A stretch of 48,113 nt of DNA, taken from contig JAHFVC010000008.1 of the NCBI GenBank assembly GCA_023264765.1, positions 1-48,113 of the forward strand, in the 5' to 3' direction. The translations under genes and the position numbers were made by a program. Shown here piece after piece: positions 33,204 to 41,120 of the stretch. This DNA comes from Mycobacterium sp. (lineage in GTDB: Bacteria > Actinomycetota > Actinomycetes > Mycobacteriales > Mycobacteriaceae). How positions within the stretch are numbered: the first letter of the stretch is position 1; each line of letters begins with the position of its first letter. The notes beneath the pieces were generated by a model, which worked only from the letters and a program-made list of their open reading frames with translations, had not been told where the DNA came from and did no database searches.

Positions 33204-34562
33204 ATGGACTTGAACGACCGCCTGTACCGGCTGCTGGGACTACCCAAGCGGGCGCTGTCCCTGCGTTCGATCGTGTTGGTGGCGTCGTTCTCGGTGATCG
33301 CCACCGTCATCACGATCGGCACCTGGGTGTGGATCGGCATCACCAACGAGCAGTACAGCCAGCTCGACCGGCGTCTCGACTCGATCAGCAGCCTCGGTGA
33401 CGTCACCACTCTGCTCAGCAGCGCGCTCAACGATCACACCGACCAGCCGACGGCCAACGGCGGCCTGGTCCGCACCGCCCGCATCGGGGGGTCGACGGTG
33501 TCCGCGCCGTACGACATCGTGCTGCCCGAGTTCCCCGACGGATTCGCGACGACAACCATCAACGGCGTCGACTACCGGGTGCGGACGTTCAGCGCCGGCC
33601 AAGCGTCGGTCGCGCTCGGGGCGCCGACCACCGAGACCGAGCATCAGATCGACTCGCAACACCGGCGGGTGCTGCTGATCTGCGGCCTCGTCATCGGTGG
33701 CACCGCCGTGGTCGGTTTCATCATCTCCGCGATCATGATCACGCCCTTTCGGCGGCTGGCCCAGCAGGCCCGCGCCATCAACGCGCAGTCCAAACCCGAA
33801 GAGGTTCAGGTGCGCGGCGTGTGGGAGGCCACCGAGATCGGTGAGGCCGTCGAGGGCATGCTGGCCCGCATCGGCGACGAACAGCAGCGCACCAAAGCGG
33901 CCCTGGAGTCGGCCCGCGATTTCGCCGCCGTCGCCTCCCATGAGTTACGCACCCCGCTGACCGCGATGCGCACCAACCTCGAGGTGCTCGACACCCTGGA
34001 GATGCCCGAGGAGCAGCGCAAGGAAGTGCTCGGCGACGTGATCCGCACCCAGTCCCGGATCGAGGCGACGCTCACGGCGCTCGAGCGGCTGGCACAGGGC
34101 CAACTCACGACCTCGGATGACCACGTGCCGGTCGATCTCACCGACCTGCTGGACCGGGCGGCGCACGACGCCATGCGCGTGTACCCCGATCTGGACGTGT
34201 CGCTGGTGCCGGCACCGACCGTGCTGATCCTCGGCCTGCCGACCGGTCTGCGACTGACGGTGGACAATGCGATCGCCAATGCGGTCAAGCACGGCAACGC
34301 CACCCGGGTGCAGCTGTCGGCGGTGAGCTCACGGGCCGGGGTGGAGATCGCCGTCGACGACGACGGGGTGGGGCTGCCGGAAGAGGAGCGCACCCGGGTG
34401 TTCGAGCGGTTCTCTCGCGGGTCGACGGCTTCGCACTCCGGATCCGGCCTGGGGCTGGCACTGGTGGCTCAGCAGGCCGAACTGCACGGCGGCACAGCCT
34501 CATTGGAGGCCAGCCCGCTGGGCGGGGTGCGGCTGCTGTTGCGGTTGCCCGGCCCGGCCTAG
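33204..34562 (+). CDS. prrB: Sensor histidine kinase PrrB
   Basis: 452-residue membrane sensor kinase paired with PrrA. Two membrane helices (about residues 20-43 and 150-175) flank an external sensor domain of roughly 105 residues; a HAMP-like linker follows. The phospho-acceptor His is about 246 in ASHELRTPLTAM. The ATPase domain shows the N-box (DNAIANAVKHGN, about 354), G1 (VDDDGVGLP, about 384) and G2 (GSGLGLAL, about 413). ATG at 33204 begins directly after the prrA stop. It autophosphorylates and passes phosphate to PrrA. The 3' end overlaps the next, convergent gene by 4 bp. Confidence 0.97.
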   Translation: MDLNDRLYRLLGLPKRALSLRSIVLVASFSVIATVITIGTWVWIGITNEQYSQLDRRLDSISSLGDVTTLLSSALNDHTDQPTANGGLVRTARIGGSTVSAPYDIVLPEFPDGFATTTINGVDYRVRTFSAGQASVALGAPTTETEHQIDSQHRRVLLICGLVIGGTAVVGFIISAIMITPFRRLAQQARAINAQSKPEEVQVRGVWEATEIGEAVEGMLARIGDEQQRTKAALESARDFAAVASHELRTPLTAMRTNLEVLDTLEMPEEQRKEVLGDVIRTQSRIEATLTALERLAQGQLTTSDDHVPVDLTDLLDRAAHDAMRVYPDLDVSLVPAPTVLILGLPTGLRLTVDNAIANAVKHGNATRVQLSAVSSRAGVEIAVDDDGVGLPEEERTRVFERFSRGSTASHSGSGLGLALVAQQAELHGGTASLEASPLGGVRLLLRLPGPA

Positions 34563-35140
34563 ACCCCTGGGTCGGCGATGGACACCAAGCAGTAAGCCCG
34601 CGCGGGCGCCGGGTAGCTGTAAGTGGTGGTGTCCGACGGGCATTGGGCTGCGGTCGATTCGAAGCGCTGCACCACTTTGTACGCCTTGTCATCTGGCACG
34701 GCGCAGTCGGCTTGTTCGAGGTTCTTGCCACCCGCAGTGGGGTGATAGCAATGTCCGGCGGTGAGGTTCTCGACGAGGCACAGTCGGCCGACCGCATGGT
34801 GGTCCAGCGTCCAGTCATAGGTCACGTAGTTGGCGTTGGGGCACGCCCGGTCGCTGTCCAGCACCGCCCCGACGGTGAAGCTGGGATCAGCGCCGCAGTC
34901 GGTGCGACGCACATCATCGCCCACGGCCCCCAGCGCAACACAGTCTCCGACAAGGTAACTGGTGATCTCCTGCTTCGCCGCGGTGGTCGCCTGCTGCACC
35001 TCCCGTTTCTCGGCCAGGCTGAATTTGGCCAGGAGGATCAGCGCGGCGCCGATGATGGTGAACGCCAGCCGGGCCTTCTTGGTGCGCCACCATCGCGTCT
35101 TCTTGGCCGGCACGGGCTGGATGGGTTGCGGTTCGGCCAT
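34559..35140 (-). CDS. Membrane-anchored Cys-rich protein with two repeated domains (LppU/SCO3897-like)
   Basis: 193-residue protein with a short basic N-terminus, one membrane helix (about residues 26-43, LAFTIIGAALILLAKF) and an external part made of two similar units. Each unit has four cysteines in the pattern G-x-C, D-C, C-P, C-L-V (first unit about 66-124, second about 130-190), so eight Cys in all, probably four disulfides. This resembles the LppU/SCO3897 family of actinobacterial surface proteins, whose role is unknown. ATG at 35140 is preceded by AAAGGA; the frame is open further upstream but less likely. Its 3' end overlaps prrB by 4 bp. Whether it belongs with the toxin cassette next door is unclear. 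Confidence 0.65.
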   Translation of the reverse strand: MAEPQPIQPVPAKKTRWWRTKKARLAFTIIGAALILLAKFSLAEKREVQQATTAAKQEITSYLVGDCVALGAVGDDVRRTDCGADPSFTVGAVLDSDRACPNANYVTYDWTLDHHAVGRLCLVENLTAGHCYHPTAGGKNLEQADCAVPDDKAYKVVQRFESTAAQCPSDTTTYSYPAPARAYCLVSIADPGV

Positions 35141-35248
35141 GGCAGATGATCCTTTGTTCACGGGACACATTGACGAGCCCGCGTTCCGGGGTCTCTGCAA
35201 GATGTAGTCGGGAAACTGCCGCCGATCCGAACGTCGTCAGATGGTGAT

Positions 35249-35641
35249 CTATCCCACGGGCAGGTCGTTAATGCCAAACACCGCAAGATAATCCGACTTC
35301 TGGGTGCGTTGCGCCAACGCGAGCGGACTGGTGCCTTTGTTGTTCTCGATGGTCGGGTCCGCGCCGTATTCGACTAGCAGGGTGACCATCCTGAGGCTGT
35401 TCTCGTTGTTCTTCACGACATACGAAAGCGGCGTGTTGCCCCGTTGGTCCTGCCGGCCCATATCAGCACCTTCGTCGAGAAGGACCTTCGCAGCCTCGTA
35501 GCTGTTTGAAAGGCAGGCCGAATGCAAAGGCGTGAAGCCGGTTTCGTCGGCTTCGTTGATGTCGTATCCATCCGCGATCTCTTGCCGCAGATCTTCGACG
35601 AAGTTGTACCCCACCGAACCATGAAGCGGTGTTTTTGCCAT
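35249..35641 (-). CDS. Ankyrin-repeat protein B, probable toxin-immunity protein
   Basis: 130-residue protein built almost entirely of ankyrin repeats (TGFTPLHSACLSNSYEAAK, RGNTPLSYVVKNNENSL, KGTSPLALAQRTQKSDY, in order). ATG at 35641 has GGGAGA upstream. It is a paralogue of the ankyrin gene at 36248-36637; the C-terminal third is nearly identical and 57 bp are identical at DNA level. Ankyrin proteins are known immunity proteins in polymorphic toxin systems, and this one sits downstream of a GH-E nuclease toxin gene, so it is probably a second immunity copy, perhaps for another toxin variant. The region is visibly poorer in GC than the flanking core genes. Confidence 0.8.
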   Translation of the reverse strand: MAKTPLHGSVGYNFVEDLRQEIADGYDINEADETGFTPLHSACLSNSYEAAKVLLDEGADMGRQDQRGNTPLSYVVKNNENSLRMVTLLVEYGADPTIENNKGTSPLALAQRTQKSDYLAVFGINDLPVG

Positions 35642-36370
35642 CTCTGGTCTCCCACGTCCTCGGTGTTCTCTACCGGCTACCTGAGCCAACTTCTTTTCAG
35701 GTCCGCTGCGTAAGCCTCTGATGTCAGGCCAGGAAACTGTCTGGTAGGCACGCTTCCTCAAGGTCCAAGTCACCGTCAGCCTGCTTACGTGACAGAAAAT
35801 TGTGTGCGCGCTGAAGAATTTCACCTGCAGGAATATCTACTGCAATTATTTGACGAAGCCTTTCATAGGAACATCCCATGTCAATCAATGCCGCCAAGAT
35901 CTCATCTTGGTCCGAAAATATGATGATGCGTACAGTCGAATGCCCCAACCATTCGAGGCGGTCTGAAAACCACACGATATCGCTTTCAGAATCCGAGCTT
36001 TGGCCACGAACAATATCGTTCAGAGCGAGAGGTTTGACGAAGAACGGAATGTTATCCACGCGGTATCGATCGTCACCGAGGGCTTCTACCCATATGGTTT
36101 CAACCGCGCACGGAGGCCATGGGTGGTCAGGGTCGTCGTCTTCTATCGGCAAGTTGAATACCATCCGCCGATAGCGATCTCCCGGTGACGCCGTTTGATC
36201 GTGCTCTGCGCTCTGCCGATCGATCAACATTCACTCCTTGCATCGCACTACGCCTGCGAGCCGTCGGCCCCGAACAAGGCCAGATAGTCCGCCTTTCGGG
36301 TACGTTGCGCCAGCGCGAGCGGACTGGTGCCTTTGTTGTTCTCGATGGTCGGGTCCGCGCCGTATTCGAC
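35318..36370. repeat. 57-bp direct repeat inside the two ankyrin genes
   Basis: Bases 35318-35374 and 36314-36370 are identical over 57 bp and same orientation, starting CGCGAGCGGACTGG and ending GCCGTATTCGAC. The copies encode the same C-terminal ankyrin segment (EYGADPTIENNKGTSPLAL). The rest of each gene has diverged. This feature marks the two copies and the 939 bp between them. Confidence 0.95.
35724..36230 (-). CDS. DUF4265 protein, probable immunity-cassette gene
   Basis: 168-residue acidic protein that matches the DUF4265 pattern: PWPPCAVETIWVEALGDDRY, given in full 20 residues, followed by VDNIPFFVKPLALNDIV. It has no signal peptide or membrane helix. The second half shows an ACT-like or ferredoxin-like stretch (HSTVRIIIFSDQDEI) by eye only. 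It lies between two ankyrin-repeat genes downstream of a GH-E nuclease gene, and DUF4265 genes are found near toxin cassettes in actinobacteria, so an immunity role is plausible but unproven. It starts 17 bp after the first ankyrin gene. The base composition is notably AT-rich compared with prrAB and gltA2, which suggests transfer. Confidence 0.7.
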   Translation of the reverse strand: MLIDRQSAEHDQTASPGDRYRRMVFNLPIEDDDPDHPWPPCAVETIWVEALGDDRYRVDNIPFFVKPLALNDIVRGQSSDSESDIVWFSDRLEWLGHSTVRIIIFSDQDEILAALIDMGCSYERLRQIIAVDIPAGEILQRAHNFLSRKQADGDLDLEEACLPDSFLA

Positions 36371-36637
36371 CAGCAGCCGAACGAGATCGACCGTGCCATC
36401 TTTGCCATACACCGCACGACCAAGGGCCGTGCCACCCCACTTGTCGCGCACGTCGACGGCGGCACCGGCCTCCAGAAGAATCTTGGCGGCCTCGTAGCTC
36501 TTTTCGATGCAGGCGTGGTGCAGCGGTGTCATGCCGTCGTCGTCCGCCTCGTTGACGTCCAGACCGGCAGCGATCTCACGCTGCAATTCCTCCACCGCGT
36601 TATACCCCGCCAGGGGATGCAGTGCCGTTCTCGCCAA
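36248..36637 (-). CDS. Ankyrin-repeat protein A, probable immunity protein of the GH-E toxin
   Basis: 129-residue ankyrin protein with about three or four repeats (DGMTPLHHACIEKSYEAAK, GGTALGRAVYGKDGTVDLV, KGTSPLALAQRTRKADY). It is the first gene after the toxin, 63 bp downstream, the classical immunity position. TTG at 36637 is chosen because it has GAGAAAGG seven bases upstream and aligns with the ATG of ankyrin gene B; a TTG at 36664 is the other option. The N-terminal two thirds differ from protein B while the C-terminal third is nearly the same. It probably binds and blocks the nuclease domain. Confidence 0.8.
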   Translation of the reverse strand: MARTALHPLAGYNAVEELQREIAAGLDVNEADDDGMTPLHHACIEKSYEAAKILLEAGAAVDVRDKWGGTALGRAVYGKDGTVDLVRLLVEYGADPTIENNKGTSPLALAQRTRKADYLALFGADGSQA

Positions 36638-36700
36638 TGCCGTACACCTTTCTCGACTGACCAACCAGTATCCGACACCGGGTCGCGTTCGGGATAACCG

Positions 36701-38653
36701 CTACCCCTTGGGTTTCGGATGATGCTGGCTGCTCTTCTTTTTCTTCGGCTTTTTCTTCTTGTTGTTCGACGATCGATGCGAATTGTTGTCGCCGGTGTTG
36801 TTGCTCTGTGAACTCGAGCGACTCCCGCTCTGGTTCGCCTCGCGGGCCGAATCTCTTGCGGCGTCACGTTGACCATCGGTGTTCTGTCGCGCGCCCGCCT
36901 GCTGTATCTGACGTTGGTCTGCCGCACCGGTCGGACGAGCCAGGGACTGGCGGCGCTGCGCGGTGGGGTCTTGGGCCAAGCGCGGATTATTCTGCATGGC
37001 CGACCGATGCCAGTTCATGAATCTCTCGTGATACATGATGTCTTCGTCGCCTGGGCGGTGCGGCGTCTCATTGCTGTGATCACGGTTGGAACTGGGGTGC
37101 TCTAGTTGGTAGTGGCCGGGTTCGTTTTCCCATTCGACACGTTCACGACGAGACAACCCGTATTTCTCGGTCATTCGGACCGAGGTCTCGTTCTTGAACT
37201 CTGGCCGGTGGCCCATATCCGGTGTGCCGTGAATCGGATCGAAGTCATACGCATCGAGAGGCCGACCAGTGGCGGGATCGATTTCAGCGTCTTGCCATAT
37301 CTGCCGCCTGGTGGACGAGCGGGGCGTGACGCGGCTGGTGATCTCCGTACTCAGCCGCCGATCCGCCGGTGACGGCGGCAGCGGCCACGCGTGCTCTCCG
37401 CCCGGAACGACATTGCCCGCCGGCGGTGCGTTGGGCGCCTTGGGTGTACTCACCCCGGGTACAGGAGGTTTGGCCCCCGCGGCGACGATCTCGTCGGAGA
37501 GCTGAGCCGGCGGTGTGGGCGCGACCTTGGCCACGTCCACGATGTCGTCGGCGTGCTTGAGGAGCTGTTCGGCGCCTTCCTCGGCGACCTTCTTCACCGC
37601 GCCCTGCGGGGTGAGCGCACTGGCGACATCCAGCCCCAAGGCGATGTTCCCGACGAGCTCGTTGTCGGGCATCGCCGTCGCGACGATATCCATGGTCGCC
37701 GAACCAAGGTTGACCGTGGCGGCCGCAATGGCTGCCGCACCGGCGGGTCCCCCGACTCCCGTGAGCGCCAAGGCCACCCCACCGACCAGCATCGCCGACT
37801 CGAGTGGGTTGTTCTTCACGAACGTCCCCACCGCCGTTGCACCCGTCACCGTCGCCGACGCCACCGTCGTGACGGCGTCGCTGACCGCACTTGCCGCGCT
37901 CGATATCGCCCCGGTCACATCGGAGAACCCGAACTCCGGCAGCCCGGATACCTGTAGCGGCGGATCGACGTACACCGGCCACGCGGTGCCCGGGCCCGGG
38001 TCGATGACTTCCGAGAGTTGATACAGGCCGGGTCGGACCTGCCGCGTCACATAGGAGCTGGGCACCAATCTGCCCTTGGCATCACGGGTTTCGGCCGGAG
38101 AGAACATACCGACCGTCTCGGCTGCCGCAGTGGCCCGGTTGATGGTGAGGTACCCGTTGGTGTGCGCGAGCATGACCGTGTCGGCGGGGGTACGGACGAA
38201 TGTGGTGACCATCCGCACGCCGTCAGGTCCGTTGATGCGGGCCACGGTGCGGTGCCCGGTGCCGGTGTTCTCGGCCAGGAAATCGAACCCGGCACCGTGG
38301 TCGGAGTAGACCACCCGGCCACCTGAAGTGGGCTGCGCAACGCCCAACCCGCCGGGCAACACCACCTGTACCGGGCCGGCCGCAGTGTGCGTCGTCAGCC
38401 CCGCGACCGGGTCGACAGGCAGTCCCGCCGAGCGCTGTGCAGCGGTCAAGGTCGACGCCGCGGCGTCGGTTCCGCCGAACGCCTTGTCTGCCGCATCGGC
38501 GAACTGCTCAGCCGCCGAGACCGTCTGCGGCCGGCCCCCACCGAACCAGTGCACACCGCCGGCGACCAGAGCGACCGTGGCCATCAGGGCGATTCCGGCC
38601 TGCCACCACCACGTCGCCCACCGATACCGGTCACCCGGCAAGAAATCCCCCAT
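36701..38653 (-). CDS. Membrane-anchored polymorphic toxin with C-terminal GH-E nuclease domain
   Basis: 650-residue protein with modular layout. Residues about 14-37 form one membrane helix after a short charged start; about 90-245 form a beta-rich domain ending VYVDPPL, as in actinobacterial secreted toxins; about 245-345 are Ala/Gly-rich and hydrophobic; about 345-440 are Pro-rich linker. The nuclease domain (about 445-545) has the GH-E signature of the HNH/Endo VII superfamily: G481-H482 (DMGHRPEF), Glu518 (YQLEHPSSN) and His526 (NRDHSNE). A 90-residue tail rich in Gln, Asn, Ser and Lys follows. ATG at 38653 has GGAGGAG upstream. It probably cleaves nucleic acid of rival cells. There is no LXG, WXG100 or RHS module, so the export route is open. 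Confidence 0.82.
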   Translation of the reverse strand: MGDFLPGDRYRWATWWWQAGIALMATVALVAGGVHWFGGGRPQTVSAAEQFADAADKAFGGTDAAASTLTAAQRSAGLPVDPVAGLTTHTAAGPVQVVLPGGLGVAQPTSGGRVVYSDHGAGFDFLAENTGTGHRTVARINGPDGVRMVTTFVRTPADTVMLAHTNGYLTINRATAAAETVGMFSPAETRDAKGRLVPSSYVTRQVRPGLYQLSEVIDPGPGTAWPVYVDPPLQVSGLPEFGFSDVTGAISSAASAVSDAVTTVASATVTGATAVGTFVKNNPLESAMLVGGVALALTGVGGPAGAAAIAAATVNLGSATMDIVATAMPDNELVGNIALGLDVASALTPQGAVKKVAEEGAEQLLKHADDIVDVAKVAPTPPAQLSDEIVAAGAKPPVPGVSTPKAPNAPPAGNVVPGGEHAWPLPPSPADRRLSTEITSRVTPRSSTRRQIWQDAEIDPATGRPLDAYDFDPIHGTPDMGHRPEFKNETSVRMTEKYGLSRRERVEWENEPGHYQLEHPSSNRDHSNETPHRPGDEDIMYHERFMNWHRSAMQNNPRLAQDPTAQRRQSLARPTGAADQRQIQQAGARQNTDGQRDAARDSAREANQSGSRSSSQSNNTGDNNSHRSSNNKKKKPKKKKSSQHHPKPKG

Positions 38654-38912
38654 GACTACTCCTCCCCCAAGGACTTCGCACCAGCCAGCAACGACTGGTG
38701 CCGCAAGGAGTAGTCGTCAATCCGCAGCCGAACCGAACGGTGATCTACACCACATTAAGCGGCTTTGACCTGCGAAAGATTCCTTGAACTGGGCTTTCAT
38801 CAATTCATGACTGGAATGTCACTCACTTATTGACGCCACGGATAGAGCAAAGAGCCGCCGGCGTCCTGGTCGGCACGAACCAGAACGACGGCGGCTCTGA
38901 GGGGTCGCTAGC
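38654..38912. other. Gap with FKBP terminator before the toxin gene
   Basis: 259 bp without a gene between FKBP (stop 38913) and the toxin start. It holds the terminator at 38851-38898 and the toxin promoter region; nothing else was recognised. Confidence 0.4.
38851..38898 (-). terminator. Hairpin terminator of the FKBP gene
   Basis: AGAGCCGCCG (38851-38860) pairs with CGGCGGCTCT (38889-38898), with an inner CTGGT/ACCAG stem (38866-38870 and 38879-38883). It lies 15 bp after the FKBP stop on the minus strand; plus-strand position faces the toxin promoter. Confidence 0.7.
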
Positions 38913-39275
38913 TCAGCGAGCGGCCAGCAGATCGATCACGAAGATCAGCGTCTTACCCGACAGCCGATGGCCGCCACCGGCGGGGCCGTAGGCCTGCTCC
39001 GGCGGGATGGTCAGCTTGCGCCGGCCGCCCACCTTCATGCCGGGAATGCCGTCCTGCCAGCCCTGGATGAGGCCGCGCAGCGGGAAGGTGATGGATTCGC
39101 CGCGGTTCCACGAGCTGTCGAACTCCTCGCCGGTGTCGTATTCGACGCCGACATAGTGCACCTCGACGGCGCCGCCGGGCACCGCCTCATCGCCGTCGCC
39201 GACGATGACGTCTTCGATGACCAGCTCGCTGGGTGCGGGTCCGTCCGGAAACTCGATCTCAGGTTTTGTTGCCAC
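38913..39275 (-). CDS. FKBP-type peptidyl-prolyl cis-trans isomerase
   Basis: 120-residue single-domain FKBP without signal peptide, so cytoplasmic; it catalyses proline isomerisation in folding proteins. Landmarks are VEVHYVGVEYDTGEEFDSSW (20 residues, about 38-57), the hydrophobic-pocket FPLRGLIQGWQDGIPGMKVG in parts (about 64-83) and the late LIFVIDLL. Start is GTG at 39275, with no clear Shine-Dalgarno. It is divergent from the DUF2630 gene (32 bp), so the promoters overlap. It is followed by a hairpin terminator. Confidence 0.93.
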   Translation of the reverse strand: MATKPEIEFPDGPAPSELVIEDVIVGDGDEAVPGGAVEVHYVGVEYDTGEEFDSSWNRGESITFPLRGLIQGWQDGIPGMKVGGRRKLTIPPEQAYGPAGGGHRLSGKTLIFVIDLLAAR

Positions 39276-39307
39276 GCTTGTCCACGGTAGTCGGGCACAC
39301 TGGCTTC

Positions 39308-39556
39308 ATGGCCACTGATGCGGACATCCTCGCCGAAGTACACAAGCTCGTCGCAGAGGAGCAGGAGCTGCGCACCGCGCTGCAGCACCGAGAGATCGAC
39401 GAATCGACCGAGCACAAGCGCCTGCGCTCCCTGGAAGTGCAACTCGACCAATGCTGGGATCTGCTGCGCCAGCGGCGTGCGCTGCGCGAGTCCGGCGGCA
39501 ATCCCGACGACGCCACGGCGCGCCCCGCCGACGAGGTCGAGGGCTACCTGGGCTGA
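39308..39556 (+). CDS. DUF2630 protein (Rv0898c-like)
   Basis: 82-residue small, charged, helical protein of the DUF2630 family, found in actinobacteria; function unknown. The sequence reads as a two-helix coiled coil (ILAEVHKLVAEEQELRTAL and RLRSLEVQLDQCWDLLRQR). ATG at 39308; the stop is 7 bp before the GTG of the flavoprotein gene, so the two are probably co-transcribed. The same pair (Rv0898c-Rv0897c) is adjacent in M. tuberculosis, which supports the core-genome placement. Confidence 0.85.
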   Translation: MATDADILAEVHKLVAEEQELRTALQHREIDESTEHKRLRSLEVQLDQCWDLLRQRRALRESGGNPDDATARPADEVEGYLG

Positions 39557-39563
39557 CAACGCG

Positions 39564-41120
39564 GTGGCCTACGCGCAGTACGACGTCGTCATCGTCGGGG
39601 GCGGACACAACGGTCTGGTCGCCGCCGGATACCTCGCGCGCGCGGGCCGCCGGGTCCGGCTGCTGGAGCGCCTCGACCACGTCGGCGGGGCAGCGGTGTC
39701 GGCCCACGCGTTCGACGGTGTCGATGCGCGGCTGTCCCGGTACTCCTACCTGGTGAGTCTGCTGCCGCGGCGCATCATCGACGATCTGGGCGCCCGGATC
39801 CGGCTGGCCCGGCGCCGGCACTCGTCCTACACACCGGACCCGGCCACCGGTGGGTCCACCGGCCTGTTGCTCGGGTCGCGCAACACCTTCGACGTCATCG
39901 GCGCCGGGGCCGACGCCGCCGGGTTCGCCGAGTTCTATCGTCGCACCGGGTTGCTCACCAAGGCCATGTGGCCGACGCTGCTGCAGCAGCTGGAAACCCG
40001 CTCCGCGGCACAGCGCCGGGTGCTGGCCGCCGGGGACGACGCTGCGACCGCGTGGCGCGAGATCGTCGAGGAACCGATCGGGCAGGCCATCACTGCGGCG
40101 GTCCGCAACGACCTGGTGCGCGGGGTGGTCGCCACCGACGCGCTGATCGGGACGTTCGCCTCCACCGACGATCCGTCGTTGATCCAGAACGTCTGCTTCC
40201 TCTACCACCTGATCGGCGGCGGCACCGGGGACTGGGATGTGCCGATCGGCGGGATGGGTGCGGTCACCGGAGCGCTGAGTGCCGCGGCGAGCGCACACGG
40301 TGCCGAGATCACCACCGGTGCAGAGGTTTTCGCGATCACGCCGGACGGCCAGGTGCGTTACCGGGCCGAGGGCCACGACCAGAACGTGTCCGGTACCCAT
40401 GTGCTGGCGGGCGTGACGCCCACCGTGCTGGCAGGGCTACTCGGCGAGCCCGGGCCACCGTCGGCGCCCGGCGCCCAGATCAAGGTCAATCTGATGTTGC
40501 GCCGGCTGCCACGGCTGCGCGATACCTCGGTCACCCCCGAGCAGGCCTTCGGCGGCACCTTCCACATCAACGAGACGCTGACCCAACTGGAGGCCGCACA
40601 CGCCGCCGCCGGCGCGGGCCACGTGCCCGAACCCCTACCGTGCGAGATCTATTGCCACTCACTGACCGATCCGAGCATCCTGTCCCCGCGACTGCGGGAG
40701 TCCGGCGCACACACCCTGACGGTCTTCGGCCTGCATACGCCACACAGCCTGTCCAGCGGCGCCGACCCGGACCGGGCCCGCGACCGGCTGACCTCCGCGG
40801 CCCTGGACTCCCTGAATTCCGTTCTGGCCGAACCGATTCAGGATGTGATCCTGGAAGATGCGGCCGGCCGGCTGTGCATCGAGGCCAAGACCACCGCGGA
40901 CCTGGACAAGATCTTGGGCATGACCGCGGGCAACATCTTCCACGGTGGATTGACGTGGCCGTTCGCCGAGGACGACGAGCCGCTGGACACGCCGGCCCGG
41001 CGCTGGGGAGTGGCGACGGCGCATCCCCGAATCCTGTTGTGCGGATCGGGGTCCCGGCGAGGCGGCGCGGTGTCCGGCATCGGCGGGCACAACGCGGCCA
41101 TGGCCGTGCTAGAGAGTTAG
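39564..41120 (+). CDS. FAD/NAD(P)-binding oxidoreductase, phytoene dehydrogenase-like (Rv0897c-like)
   Basis: 518-residue flavoprotein of the phytoene dehydrogenase/amine oxidase class. The N-terminal dinucleotide-binding motif is VVIVGGGHNGLVAAGYLARAG in parts (about residues 7-27), followed by the acidic end of beta-2 and RLDHVGGAAVS. A C-terminal FAD segment GSGSRRGGAVSGIGGHNAAM closes the fold. GTG at 39564 is the only start placing the flavin motif near the N-terminus; the same frame upstream overlaps the DUF2630 gene. No carotenoid genes are near, so the substrate is unknown. The 3' end overlaps the convergent MarR gene by 12 bp. Confidence 0.88.
   Translation: MAYAQYDVVIVGGGHNGLVAAGYLARAGRRVRLLERLDHVGGAAVSAHAFDGVDARLSRYSYLVSLLPRRIIDDLGARIRLARRRHSSYTPDPATGGSTGLLLGSRNTFDVIGAGADAAGFAEFYRRTGLLTKAMWPTLLQQLETRSAAQRRVLAAGDDAATAWREIVEEPIGQAITAAVRNDLVRGVVATDALIGTFASTDDPSLIQNVCFLYHLIGGGTGDWDVPIGGMGAVTGALSAAASAHGAEITTGAEVFAITPDGQVRYRAEGHDQNVSGTHVLAGVTPTVLAGLLGEPGPPSAPGAQIKVNLMLRRLPRLRDTSVTPEQAFGGTFHINETLTQLEAAHAAAGAGHVPEPLPCEIYCHSLTDPSILSPRLRESGAHTLTVFGLHTPHSLSSGADPDRARDRLTSAALDSLNSVLAEPIQDVILEDAAGRLCIEAKTTADLDKILGMTAGNIFHGGLTWPFAEDDEPLDTPARRWGVATAHPRILLCGSGSRRGGAVSGIGGHNAAMAVLES

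Noticed and set aside
36701-38653. Toxin as an RHS/YD-repeat, LXG or WXG100 protein of a known secretion class
   Set aside because: No YD repeats, no LXG or WXG module at the N-terminus; only one membrane helix and a beta-rich domain are seen.
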